DNA of 64,000 nt, from NCBI GenBank assembly GCA_030737835.1, contig CM060849.1:3224001-3288000 (forward strand). Reading direction: 5' to 3'. The position numbers and the translations under genes were made by a program. The stretch is from Acorus gramineus (lineage: Eukaryota; Streptophyta; Magnoliopsida; Acorales; Acoraceae). The notes under the pieces were generated by a model. The model made no database searches and was not told the DNA's origin. It saw only the letters and a program-made list of their open reading frames with translations. Within the stretch, counting starts at the first letter, position 1. Every line of letters starts with the position of its first letter. Of this stretch, positions 50,791 to 62,217 are shown one piece after another.

Positions 50791-52400
50791 ATTCCACCCT
50801 TGCTAATTATTGTGTATGTTCCCCGCATATTGGTTATGCGCCTTGGAGGAATTCTGAGGAATTCAGGACATTAGAGTTGTAGAGATGCGTTGTCGGCGGA
50901 TCCGAGTGGATCATATGCGTATGGATAGGCTGTTCTGTCCCCTTCGTTGGATCCGGTAGAGGCTACCCCAGCGTTAGAAAGGCCGTCCCTTCTAAGGGCT
51001 CCCATCAGTAGGCGCCTCCCGATATTTGTGACGGACTGTGGTGAAGTTGTGGGGGTGATAGCCCAGCGGCCTACGGAGTGGAGGAGAGACTATCGGTGGA
51101 CCAAGGGTGACCAATAGCCTAGTCAGTCCCAAAATCCTATGTCACCCGTGGAAGGGTGAGGGTGAGGGTGTAGTGGGTTGGCGGTGAGCGACCCACTGGT
51201 CTGTGATTAGATATGAATCAGTCCCAAAATCCTATGTCACCCATTGAAGGGTGAGGGTGAGGGTGTAGTGGGTTGGCGATTGAGCGACCCACTAGTTTGA
51301 GTATTAGTTACCATTTAGTGGTTGTTAATAAGAGATTGTGGATTATTAAGATCTGGATAGTGGTCAATATTGTCTGTGATGCATGGGTTGTGCTGTTCAC
51401 TGAGCGTGTGGCTCACCCCTCGCATATGTTTTTCCCCAGTTGCCACTGAGCCTGAGCTGGAGCCGGAGCAGCAGTTGGAGCTTTCCGAGGGATTCCTTCA
51501 GTAGCGGAGCAGCGCTACGTTCCGCGAGTGCCAGAGGCTATCAGCATCCCTTCTTGACTGTATGTATTTTATTTCCGTGCTTGGCACGCGTTTGTATATA
51601 TTCAGTTGTATTTGTGTATATTGCCTCTCATAGGACAGATGATTGAGTATCGAGTCTGTAGTATGTTTATTTACAGATTCAGTCTTTTGCTTCCGCATTT
51701 GGTGTATATATCATGTCAGCCTCTTTGTTGTCTGTGTGTCATTCTGGTTGTTTATGTATGATATATTATTGACCTCCTGTGTAGATTCTGATATTATATA
51801 TACACTTGCCGCGTCCCGGGGACGGCCGCCCTGGGGCGTGACATTTGAAAAGAGAGGAGAGACCAGAAGAGGCTGGTCGTGGAAGTGAGAGGGAGAGAGA
51901 GAGAGAGAGAGCCTTTTTAGCACACAAATATCTAAAGGGGAAAAGACCTAGTCGCCCTTCGACTAGAAATTCTGTGCAAGCTTCACTGGAACAGCCATAA
52001 CGTCCCTGATACAGCTCCGAATTGCTCAATTCCAAAACCGATGGAAAGCTAAGATGATTATATACAACTTTCATGTTCATGGCAAGATCAGATAATCTCT
52101 CCAGCTAATCCGAAATTAGAGCTAAACATGGAACAGGGCTGCTGCCAGAATTTCCATCCCCGGGGTATACTTGGAAAAATACCCATAACTTTTACTACAA
52201 GAATCCAGTTGATCTAATTCCACTTCTGTGCAAAAGCTAACTCAAAATTGGACATCTCATAATAAAATCATAATTAAACCTCTTCATCTTGGATTTTAAC
52301 AAAATCAAATCCAAATACCAAATCAAGAATACATAACTTAGGAAAAAATTTATGTACCCAAATCTTCAAACAGAGCGCTCCAAATGACACAGACACAACA

Positions 52401-52413
52401 TTCTTCCCCCCTT
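52401..52413 (-). other. Polypurine tract of element I
   Basis: AAGGGGGGAAGAA on the minus strand, directly abutting the U3 start of the 3' LTR. Confidence 0.8.
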
Positions 52414-52489
52414 AGAAAATTTAGTCCTCGAAATTTAAGGAAACCCAAAGGGGAAGACCGAAAGTATCATGATTAGACCTTTACTCCCA

Positions 52490-53933
52490 AGTGGTCTTTG
52501 CACCGGACTGGCGCTACCGACACACTATAATCAAAGGAACGGTCTTAGCGTGGAGCCTCTTCTCCTGCTTGTCCCTGACCTCGATCCACTGCTCCACGAA
52601 CGACAAATCCACCTCGAGGATGAGGCGGTCGAACAGAAAGACTGAGCAGGATCGTGGACATAACGCCTCGGCCATGGGACAAGGACGACGTCGTGGGCAT
52701 GAACCAGTTGTGGGGGAAAGGCTACATGATAAGCCACCTCCCCAATCCACTCAATGATGAGAAATGGTCCCATTAAAGAGCAAATTCAGCTTGCCCCGTA
52801 CGTCGCAACAGAGGGTGCACTTAAACCAGGGCACCTTCTTGAAAATATCATCGCCAAACCCAAAGGGAAGCCCCTGGCGACGATGACCTGCGTAGCCTTC
52901 TGTCAGTTCTGGGAGGTGCAGATGTACACACGAACCAACCGGGCCACCGCAAGGTCAAACAACTAACTTATGGCCCCTCCAACTGGCGCTCCACAACCGT
53001 CCCAACACAAGGGAGGTATAAAACTGCGCCTGTAGAGTGCCTTTCACAGATCCATCTGGGTGCTCGAATGGCAGTCGCTTGCAGGCATACCCCAACAAAT
53101 GGGTGGTGCCTCACCCAACTGCCCTCATCATCGAGCACGCAGGCACTTAGCATGTCCTCCAAGGTCTGAATCGTCCTCTTTGACTGGCTGTCCATCGGCG
53201 ATGAAACGCTATACTTAAATGGAGGCTCGCGCCAAAGGCTGCGCCACAACCTCAAAGTAACCCTCGCGTCTCAACCAAAAATAGCGCCGACTGGAGTGCC
53301 ATGAAGACGAACAATCGCGAAGGTGAAAACCCACGTCAAGGCGTCCAGAGACTCAATCAGTTGGATTAGGGAGGGAAGCGTGGACTTAGTCAGTCGGTCA
53401 ATGATCACCTAGACGGCGTCGTGACCCGAACGTGACATTAACGAGTTTGCGACAATCCCTGATAACCCACTCCCACGTCCACTGAGGAATCTCGATGGAC
53501 TGACGCGTTCCAACGCGATGATGATTATCGAACTTGCCTGAGGGCATGCCAACCTGGGGAAAACAAGATCACCCACATCACTTTTTCATCACACCACAGC
53601 AATCTCTATGGAGACTACCTCAAAGTAGTCCACGGAAGCCCAATAAAACTTTTGAGATCCACGAAGGCATCCGGCGCATTCGTCAACCCCGACGGCAGTA
53701 CTTAAAACTCGTAGTGCCTGAACGGTCACAAAAGGCCATCTACGGGATGTCCAACTCTCAGATCTCCAACTTGTGGTACCCTTGTGCGAAGATCGATCTA
53801 ACAGCAGACACTCGCTCCCAGAGCTGGTCCAATAGATCATCGATTCGCGGCAAAGGTAATTGATCTTCAACCTCCACGGGGAGATCAAAACAACACTACG
53901 AACAATTAAGTCCAGATCCTGCTCCTCGGGCAT
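52490..53933 (-). pseudogene. Fossil gypsy pol remnants of element I
   Basis: On the minus strand, 53589-53933 holds a reverse-transcriptase-like piece, 52968-53255 an integrase-core piece (SQSKRTIQTLEDML resembles the conserved gypsy SER-TIQTLEDML segment), and 52490-52773 the C-terminal integrase piece (RIGxVAY-like and EVDLSFVEQ-like stretches). The order RT, integrase, C-terminal end agrees with Ty3/gypsy. The reading is broken in several places and gag and protease are not recognisable. The clade (for example Tekay/Del-like, suggested by long LTRs) is an inference. Confidence 0.75.
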
Positions 53934-54199
53934 GGTTGGCGCTCATAACACTTACACACTAGGTAAGCCGCTCAACCGCACTTAATCCACAAGACACGCA
54001 TTAAGGGGTCGTCGAACCTCGACAATGCCTATGCGACGTCATCTATCTGATAGGCGGTTGAGTCCCATCATGAACGTTAGCATTGCGTCTCCTTATTCGT
54101 GACCAATGTGGGGCAAAACGCGACAGTATCCACAACTGTGCTTACATGCCGCCAGAAATAGGCCGCTCATCTACAACCATTGGAACTCCGGCATCCTGC

Positions 54200-54680
54200 A
54201 CTCCATGGGCAGATTCATCACGGGGAGTCCACGCTCTCGACATCATTTAGCAGCACTCTCCCGGTGTGGCCTCTACCTGGTAGCCTCCCCAGCCCGCTAT
54301 CTCTGCCATATGGGCGCACCAACAAGCATAGCATCTGGGAGCACCTCACAGGGCTCTGGCCTCAACCGGGCAGCTACAACACACAATGATATATCGAAGC
54401 GACTCCAGGTGTCACTATGGAATCCAGTCCACAAGCGATCGCCACTAAGCTGCAATAGGACCCACCCAATCCCGATCGTACGCATCACCACTCACTACAG
54501 CACCTTCCAAGTGAGAGGGAAAAATCCACCATCAATTTGATGCTTCTAAGGTATTCCTTGACTGGGAAAAGAAACCTTGGCAGGGCACCATGAGGTCCCG
54601 ATATAGGATACCCCGACAACCAAACAAGGAACACGGAGTACCCTAGCCCGGGTCTCAACGCTGACCCTGCAAGGCCCCTT
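54200..54680 (-). repeat. LTR-like segments inside the interior of element I
   Basis: Pieces at about 54205-54290 and 54555-54670 resemble the type-2/type-1 LTR boxes (CTCTACCTGGTAGCC; GGAACACGGAGTACCCTAGC) although they lie between PBS and pol remnants. Confidence 0.7.
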
Positions 54681-55102
54681 AATCCGTAGTAGGAAGTCTA
54701 GAAGAAGACATCATCCCTTAATGAGCAATACACCACATCCTCAACACTTTACACTGGCGTCGCACGCGAACCCATGGTTACCAGCGACACCAATGCACGG
54801 GGAAGAAGCTCCATTATCGAGACGCAATCCATACCTTAGAAATTGCAACCAATTCATCACTATCACAATACTGGGCTGGAATCTCCTACCCAAACCTTAA
54901 TCCCGCACAAGAGATCTAACAACTGACCCTAACCAGTCGACCCAGTCGACAACTTAAGGGTGGGTCCAGGGGGGTCACGTCCACGTCAACGGATGCGAGG
55001 AGGCATGTCAGCAACCTAAGATAACTTCTAACACAAGAGTACTCGGATGACAATCCTACGACTCATCATCTATACGACTAGACTTAGGCTCTGACAGGAC
55101 CA

Positions 55103-55115
55103 GGCTCTGATACCA
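55103..55115 (-). other. Primer-binding site of element I
   Basis: TGGTATCAGAGCC on the minus strand, seven bases after the end of the 5' LTR. It is complementary to the 3' end of initiator-Met tRNA, as in many plant gypsy elements. Confidence 0.9.
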
Positions 55116-55122
55116 CCTTTAT

Positions 55123-58100
55123 TGTCACGCCCCAGGCGTCCCCGAGACGTGGCAATAATAAAATATAATATCAGTTATCAATACCTGAGGTCAATAAGGA
55201 CACCAACAACAATATGCAAGGCGGCAAAGCAAGATAATGATAACTGACTGAAAAGCGGAAGCATAATATATAACAATGTCTGTAAATCAAAAACATTATT
55301 ACAGATCCGAATACACAATCAATGTCCTGTGGAAGCCAAGTCTAGACCAAAGAAAATACAACCTGTGCCACATGCACGATTACAAAGCATAAAATGACTC
55401 TAGGAATGCTGACAGCCTCGCACTCGCCACCCGCCGGAAGAACGCTCCAACGCCCATAAGACCACGCCACAGGAAAGCTCTAGCTCCACGCCCAACACTG
55501 CCCCTGAAAAGAAACAGTATGCGAGGGGTGAGCTACAAGCTCAGTGAGTGGTTGGAAACCAATCACCATCTACAGGTTAATACATAAATCAGTTCCCTTT
55601 TTCAAGGAAAAACATGGGTAGAAACCCAATGATCACTGGGTCACGCGGCGGCGCGACCAACCTCACCCCCACCCTCACTCCCGAAAGGAGTCTCTTGGGA
55701 CTTATGGGGAGAGACCATACCGTCGGTCGAAGAGACCCGGATTTACTGGTCCAGAGACCATGCCGTCGGTCGAAGAGACCCGGACTTACTGGTCTACTCA
55801 ACACTACTGGATCGTCTACCTCTAGATAAACGCCCAACAATGTCCCTCAACATCGATCACAGGACCCGACCCAACATCTATGGGAATGGTCGAACAACGA
55901 ATGGGTCACGATGGACGCGTCTTCGCCTCATCCACACCCTCACTTTTGAAAGGAGACATCTCGGGACTTTGGGAGAGACTTAGACTACTCTACACCCCTG
56001 GTCCACCGGTAGCCTCTCCCTGGCCTCCAAAGTCGGGGAGTTCCTACATCGGATCCAACGAAGGGGAGAGCGATTCCACGCTCGCGACATCATTTGCTAA
56101 CCCTCTTCCGGGTAGCCTCTACCTGGCTACGAACTCAGTGCATGGCACCAAACTATGCATCACAATCATATGAACCTCAAAACAATCATAGCCTCAAAGT
56201 GGCAATGACTACACAAACCAGTGGATCGCTACATCGCCGACCCACCACACCCTCACCCTCACCCCTCAATATGGTGACATAGGATATTGGGACTGACTAG
56301 GCTGTTAATAACCCTTGGTCCACCGATAGTCTCTCCTCCACTCCATAGGCTGCTTGGCCACTCCAACATTCAGCACAGTCCGTCCCAAATCAGGAGGTGC
56401 CTACTGATGGGAGCCCTCTCACGGGACGGCCTTTCTAACGCTGGGGCAGTCTCTACACGGATCCAACGAAGGGAACAGAACAGCCTATCTATACGCATAT
56501 GATCCACTCGGATCCGCCGATGACACATCTCAACAACTCTAATGTCTTGAATTCTTCAGAATTCCTCCAGGGCGCATAACCAAGATGCGGGGAAAATATA
56601 AGATAATAATGAGGAAAAGAAACCTTGGGAGGGCAACCTGAGGTCCCGATATAGGACATCCTGACAACCAAACAAGGAACACGGAGTACCCTAGCCTGGG
56701 TCTCAATGTTGACCTCGCAAGGCCCCCTTAATATTCCCCAAGGCATACTAATAGACATACGCCCGCATTTAATTTAATAAATCAAACTAGTAGGACACAT
56801 GCATAGGTCGATGCTTCCTAGCATGAGAACAGGGTTGCAGGATGCATGGCTCTTACACATATCCTAAGGGTGCAAGTCCCTAACATACAAAGTCTAGGGT
56901 AGCATGCATACTACATATTAATCATATAAGGGTGCATGCATAGCTTCTAATAGCTAGGGGACCCCATCGATGCGCGACGCGCGCCTATGCGGGTCGAGCG
57001 CATCCCTAGAGAGGGGGGGGGGATTGGAATCAAACCACTCACCTTACGACCCGGGACCTCGCGCATCCCATCCGACGAGATTTGCAAGGTAGGGGCACCC
57101 AACTGGTGAGAAACAGCACAATTTATACATAGAAATGCTTAGAAATACCCAAAACTCGGATAAGCATGCATACGGGCTCGCACGCATGCCAGCACGCGCG
57201 TACGCACGCGAGTCCGAGTGCCCCGACACCTACCCAAACCCTCGGGCAGCCATACGCATGGCCCCCAGCACGCGCACGCACGAATGCGCACGAGCGCACA
57301 CACCCCGACACCATCGGCGCACTACCGCGCGTCTGCCCGCGCGCCCCGACGCGCTGTCGCACGCGCACGCTCGCCCGTGCCTACGCGCACCGTGCGTCCA
57401 GCCCGTGCCCCACGCGCAGCACCCCGCACGCCAGCACACGCACGCACGCACGCGCGCGCACTGGTCCCCAGCTCCGCGCCCAAGCGCATGCCCAGGCGCC
57501 CTGCCCCGCACCCAGGCGCAGTGCCCAGGCGCCCTGCCCGCGCACGCTCGCGCGCACGCCCACGCGCGCACGCCCGCGCGCACCCCCGCTCGCACCCCCG
57601 CTCGCGCCTGCACCAGCGCACACTCCCGCGCGCACCCGCGCACCCGTGCGCACACACCCGCGCGTGACTGCGCGCCCGCCTGCGCCCGCCTGCGCGCGCG
57701 CCTACGCGCGCACGCGCGCAGACCGCGCCCAGCGCGCGCCCAGCCCACTCTAACCCCATTTTCACCCATCCCAACCCCTCACACACACCCTAACACATCT
57801 ACCCAACAAGCATGACCTTCCCAACATCCCCTTAAGCCAAAAATCACGAAAAGGAGGGGAGGACCTCACCTTGGAGGGGGAACAAAAAGGGGAGGTTCGG
57901 GGGCCCTCGACGCACCCGCGACCACCTCAACCACCACCACCGCCTCTAGCCTCTCCTCAGCCTCCTCTTCAGCAGCAAAACAGGGGGGGGGGAGATCATG
58001 CAAAGAGAGCTTGATATAGAGGGGAGAACAACAAACAACACACAAACACAAAGATCCACTTGCACTAGCACCTCCACCTTCTCTTCTCATTGAATCATTT

Positions 58101-58675
58101 TATCAAACACCTAGGGGGAGGGGTTTGAAAAGAGAGGAGAGACCAGAAGAGGCTGGTCGTGGAAGTGAGAGGGAGAGAGAGAGAGAGCCTTTTTAGCACA
58201 CAAATATCTAAAGGGGAAAAGACCTAGTCGCCCTTCGACTAGAAATTCTGCGCAAGCTTCACTGGAACAGCCATAACTTCCTTGATACAGCTCCGAATTG
58301 CTCAATTCTAAGACCGATGGAAAGCTAAGAAGATTATCTACAACTTTCATGTTCATGGCAAGATCAGATAATCTCTCCAGCTAATCCGAAATTAGAGCTA
58401 AACATGGAACAGGGCTGCTGCCAGAATTTCCATCCCCGGGGTATACTTGGAAAAATACCCATAACTTTTACTACAAGAATCCAGTTGATATAATTCCACT
58501 TCTGTGCGAAAGCTAACTCAAAACTGGACATCTCATAATAAAATCATAATTAAACCTCTTCATCTTGGATTTTAACAAAATCAAATCCAAATACCAAATC
58601 ACGAATACATAACTTAGGAAAAATTTATGTACCTAAATCTTCAAACAGAGCGCTCCAAATGACACAGACACAACA
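55123..58675 (-). repeat. 5' LTR of element I
   Basis: 3,553 bp in one piece. On the minus strand it starts TGTTGTGTCTGTGTCATT at 58675 and ends GGGACGCCTGGGGCGTGACA at 55123. Same composite plan as the 3' LTR: leader with GA-rich tract, G+C block 57170-57760, mini-exon region 57043-57081, type-1 module, type-2 module with the duplicated GACGGTATGGTC box. Confidence 0.92.
57170..57760 (-). repeat. G+C-rich block of the 5' LTR of element I
   Basis: CGCGCGCACGC-type alternation, C-rich on the plus strand. Overlapping frames on both strands are compositional. Confidence 0.85.
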
Positions 58676-58682
58676 AGAATGG

Positions 58683-58780
58683 ACCCAAGTCTAGGTGACT
58701 TATGTCTAGGTGACATGTGTCTAGGTGACATGATTTCCTGTGTGAAATCCTTGCGGCTAGGTGCTATAGATGGCTAGGTG
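58683..58780 (+). repeat. CTAGGTGAC tandem words, right part
   Basis: GTCTAGGTGACTTAT, GTCTAGGTGACATGT and GTCTAGGTGACATGA run in tandem (period about 16-17 bp), then GGCTAGGTGC variants follow. This is the continuation of the array at 45290. Confidence 0.8.
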
Positions 58781-59402
58781 CCATGGAATGCAGGCATGCG
58801 TGTCCGTTGCATTCATACGCATCATGAGTTTGACAATTATTTGAGGTAAGCATTGAAAATTTGATTTGTTATTGAACTTTGGATTATAAAAATGTCATTC
58901 TTATTAAGTTATGACTATTGATGTATCGTTATATATATATGCAATTGTTTCGGTGATATTTTGTCAAGGTTGTTATTTTGATAATGTAATATATTATTGG
59001 GACGAAAAGATCCATTCACTTAGCGTGTGGTAGCTCACCCCTCTTTTTCCCAATCTTTCAGAGTAACCGTTGGTGATCGTCGATCTCGGTGGTGACGATC
59101 GTAGCTCGTGCTTTTATCTTCCGTTGCATCTAGGTGGTTGAATAAGCCTTCCTTGGCATGTAGTTTCCTTAGTCCCTTCCAGCAAAAACAGATGGATGTT
59201 AATGTTAAAACTATTTTTATGTGTAATCATCCGCATTTAGGATGAGTCATGTTTAGATCCTGGTTATGGTTTATGATTTGGTATGATTAAATAAATCTCT
59301 TTTGTTTTCAAAAAAAAATATGACCCGTGTTTTATCGAGAAATCCATGGTAACGTACCGTATTCGAGCTTCAAAACGGAGTCTTGGGTACGGGGGCGTTA
59401 CA

Positions 59403-60829
59403 TCTGGTCGATAGGATCCGTCTGTTCCGCTTCTCCTGATGGTTTCCGCTTGTCATCGATAATTTTTCTCCTTGAGCATCGTCGGAAACAGGGTTGGGGT
59501 GACTTGCAAAAGACCCTCCGACGCTCAAGTGATTCGTTATATATAGTATTTAGATGATGTCATATAATCGTATGTGGATCTCTCCCTCATCGAATGGATG
59601 GGAGGAGATCCCAGATTTTAGGGAATTGGTTATGCGTTATTTGATGGATTTGTAGAATCAGCTGTCATTATCCCTTGATAAATACACATAATTTGTTGGG
59701 ATCTTGTGAATCAATTGGTGATTTATTCTAAATCTAGGAGATATTGTTGTGATATCAAAGAATCAGTTTTATTGATAACTCTAGATTTAATATATTAAGT
59801 GATTGATGATCCTTAATTAAAAACTGGATTATGAAAATACTGACTTGAATTGATGCTCGATCGTCGGGTATGGAGGGTCTGTCGGCTCAGATCCACGAAT
59901 GGTGGGTCTTCCGGGTCGTGGGCCATCGCTAATCGGGTCATGAGCCGCCAGTATGTGGAGCATAGTTTGTGGGCATAATTTTTGGTTCCTACAACTTAGG
60001 AAAAAGAGAAGTTGTAAGTATAAAAAATATCAGGCTAATGTATGCTTATATCATTTGTGTATATCTCAATATGAAACACCAAAAGACATGCATTGTAACC
60101 TTGAATTTAGCAAGTATAATATTAAATTTCAGCTTTGGGGTTGAACATAAACACAGATCAATCAATCTTTAACCATAAATGTTCATCCAAACAATAAGAT
60201 TTGATTGCAAGTTTTATTTGGCATGCTTCAAAGTTAAATAAATGAATAGAAAAAGGCCCAAATACAAAAGTCTTGGATGTGAAAATCGGGAATATGACAA
60301 AATCTCAAACAATTCTCCAATTAATCGAGAATTGGTGGCAAGGTTTCTTAAAAACCCAAGTTTAAAATACCCCAAATCCAAAAATAAATAGCATAAATTC
60401 AAATTTTATACTGAATTAACGATTTGAACAAACATAGCATGTATACATAAAACAAATGATTTAAATCAAAATTAGGGTTCCCAAACTTACCAGAAATCTC
60501 ACATAAAACTAAACTTAAATATGAAATCAAAACCTACAAATTTAGATTTGATTTCAAATGAAACATACTATTGAAACCCTAAATAGTTGTTTAAAACCAA
60601 CACGAAACTAGAGTTCTAGAAAAACTCAAATCAAAACCCTCGATTTGACGAAAGAATCCCAAAACCCTATAAACCCTAATGAAATCCAAATGTGAAAAGT
60701 GTTCCGGCCCTTATAACAATTGTTGAATTAAAACCCAAGAACAAACACACATCATATCCGGATTTGAATCACACTAATATCATTTGAATCATTCAAATAT
60801 GATCAAGGGTTTGTAAGAGATACCTGAAA
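59403..60829. other. Spacer after LTR L
   Basis: CTTGAGCATCGTCGG (59473) and its near reverse complement CCGACGCTCAAG (59518) form a hairpin in an LTR-proximal position. After that the sequence is AT-rich. 60270-60790 has AAACCCTAA-type words like a 5' UTR intron on the minus strand. No coding region is recognised. Confidence 0.45.
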
Positions 60830-61085
60830 CACAGGATCTACAAAGGATCTTCAAAAAATGGTTGGAACTAAATCGGAGAGAGAGAGAGACAGAGAGAGAG
60901 AGAGCAAAGTTGGACAGTGGTGGATCATAGCCCGACTGCGGAAGGATCGGATCGGTAGAGTATCATAGTCGACGATGTCGGTGGAGGACCGCAGTCCGAC
61001 GATGTCGACGGAGGAGCGGAGACGACGAGGCGAACAGATCGGTGGGGATTGCACGCAGTCTATAAGGAGCGGCACGCACGAGATC
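60830..61085 (-). other. Possible 5' leader of a minus-strand gene or element
   Basis: A local rise in G+C. The minus strand has TATAGACTGCGTGC, a CT-repeat (60880-60905), and then, near 60820, TTTCAG followed by GTATCTCT, which could be an exon edge. The 74-codon frame (61075-60851) is Ser/Leu-rich from the CT-repeat. No downstream coding exon is seen before LTR L, so it may be a truncated gene start or a transposon leader. Confidence 0.25.
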
Positions 61086-61149
61086 TTATGTTTTCTTTTG
61101 GAGAAAAATCTTTTTAATTCCCTTAAATCTTCTTAAAATCACAAAAAGT

Positions 61150-61975
61150 CTTTTTAAAATCAGAAAATCATCCTAGATCCCCATATAGTATATATGGTTA
61201 ATGAATTTAGTCTCCCGGTCAATAGCATATTGAAATAAGTCCTCAGAAATTTACCAAAATTGTATTTAGTCCCTACAAACTTTATAAATTCAAATTTATT
61301 TTTTTTGTAAGACAAAAATACCCCCGTCATTTTTCAACATCTTCATGTTTTGAAATGTCATCCTCATACGTAAAAAAAAAAAAAAAAAAAAAAATCGTCG
61401 AACCTCAATTGATCTACAAAATTGAGTCATTTTTCAACATCTTTCCTTTCTCAATCTTATTACAGAGACTAAACAAAAAAAATTACAATTTCATTAACTG
61501 CATTACAAAATCAGTAGAGAAAACAATTTAAAAACCATATCAAAATTCTATAATACATTCTTAACTCAAAATTACTAGCAATAAAAAACATAACACTTTC
61601 ACTATAAAACTATAATTTGTTTAATAAAATTTAAATAAATCAGTATATATTTTTAGATAATCACATGGATTTTTTAATGATTTTTAGAAGATTTCAGGGA
61701 GTTAACATGATTTTTAAATTTCACAGGGATTTTTTTCAATTTTCATAAGTTTTCAGGGTATCATATCAATTTTTTTTAACAAAGAAAATAAATTTTAAAA
61801 GACTATAACAATAATTTACCATGCATGGTTAGAGTTAACCGCACATCTGATTAGTTATAAGGACTAAAATAAATATTATCTAATAAGATAGGGACTTGAA
61901 GAAATTTACCAATTTTATAGGGACTTTTTTTTACTTTTTATAAATTTTTAGAGAGCTAAATCGATTTTTCCCTTT
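61150..61975. mobile_element. Possible MULE-like remnant
   Basis: The right end, read inward in reverse complement, is GGGAAAAATCGATTTAGCTC, and TAGTCCCT/GGGACT words occur at both sides (61210-61275, 61890-61925). These are hallmarks of the GGGAAA...AGTCCCT group of non-autonomous elements, as at 11654-14757. I could not pair a clean left end. A 25-A run lies near 61372-61395. Confidence 0.35.
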
Positions 61976-62029
61976 CTTTGAATATATAAAATTAGAGGGA
62001 TGACATTGAAATGAAAAATGGACGATGGG

Positions 62030-62217
62030 ATTGATATCATGTATTTTGACAGCAAGATAAAACCGCCATAAATAAATGTTATTTGTGATGGAACAACAGA
62101 CCCTCCATAAATAAATGGTGTTTGCGACGGCTCCACTCCATCAAATTATAAGCGTTTGGGACAGTTTTAGTGTACCATCACAAGATATCGTTGCAAAAAA
62201 TGATTTTTCTTGTAATG
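62030..62217 (-). mobile_element. CACTA-like terminal fragment
   Basis: The reverse complement of 62201-62217 is CATTACAAGAAAAATCA, close to the plant CACTA terminus CACTACAAGAAAA. Just inside are TTGCAACGAT, TTGTGATGG and CCGTCGCAAACACC words, typical of the subterminal repeats of this group. No partner end is seen. Confidence 0.45.

Larger units (their letters stand above)
48609..51843 (+). mobile_element. Solo LTR, copy J (type 1), nested in the 3' LTR of I
   Basis: 3,235 bp in plus orientation, from TGTTATATATGTGTCACT to GGGGCGTGACA. The target duplication is TTTGA (48604-48608 and 51844-51848), and the 5' LTR of I has the uninterrupted site. Landmarks in order: TATATAAA at 48876, leader start TTCATCATCCCTACCA, donor CTCGGTAAGCC at 49203/49204, G+C block, TTGCAG ending at 50128, 36-nt mini-exon 50129-50164, GTGAGTGG at 50165, two copies of the GGAACACGGAGTACCC-type box, CACTGAGCGTGTGGCTCACC (from 51399) and acceptor CCCCAG ending at 51439. 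It must be younger than element I. Confidence 0.95.
45343..52400 (-). repeat. 3' LTR of element I, split by copy J
   Basis: Composite LTR: type-2 module (45343-46320), type-1 module (46340-47430), G+C-rich block (47690-48230), leader, copy J, then the U3 start at 52400 (TGTTGTGTCTGTGTCATT on the minus strand). It is about 270 bp longer than the 5' LTR because of extra tandem units at 46441-46806. Confidence 0.9.
45343..58675 (-). mobile_element. Two-LTR Ty3/gypsy element I (minus strand), broken
   Basis: The target duplication AGAAT lies at 45338-45342 and 58676-58680. The 5' LTR is 55123-58675 (3,553 bp) and the 3' LTR 45343-52400 (about 3.8 kb net of the nested copy J). The internal region is only 2.7 kb (52401-55122), far below a full gypsy interior, with a primer site, a polypurine tract and short reverse-transcriptase and integrase remnants. 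It is broken, with several breaks and large losses. In the first 200 aligned bases of the two LTRs I count about five differences, suggesting insertion roughly one to a few million years ago at usual plant rates. It is the only copy here with both LTRs. Confidence 0.9.
43614..59402 (+). mobile_element. LTR-like sequence of a second family (L), split by the element at 45343-58675
   Basis: Left part 43614-45342 and right part 58681-59402 join through the AGAAT duplication. The left part has TTTATAAAT at about 44008, a leader with AAACCCTAAA, donor TTGGTGAG at 44130, TTTTCAG ending at 45030, a 53-nt mini-exon (45031-45083) and donor GTGAGTGGG. The right part has CACTTAGCGTGTGGTAGCTC (from 59016), acceptor TTTCAG ending at 59061, and a terminus GGGGGCGTTACA at 59402. 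These are LTR-type landmarks in LTR order, but the sequence is otherwise unlike the main family. The start is unresolved (perhaps 39834) and no target duplication was matched. Confidence 0.5.

Noticed and set aside
45343-58675. Tyrosine-recombinase, envelope or capsid genes in element I
   Set aside because: Only gypsy-type RT and integrase remnants are recognisable. Nothing supports an envelope, and gag is not identifiable.
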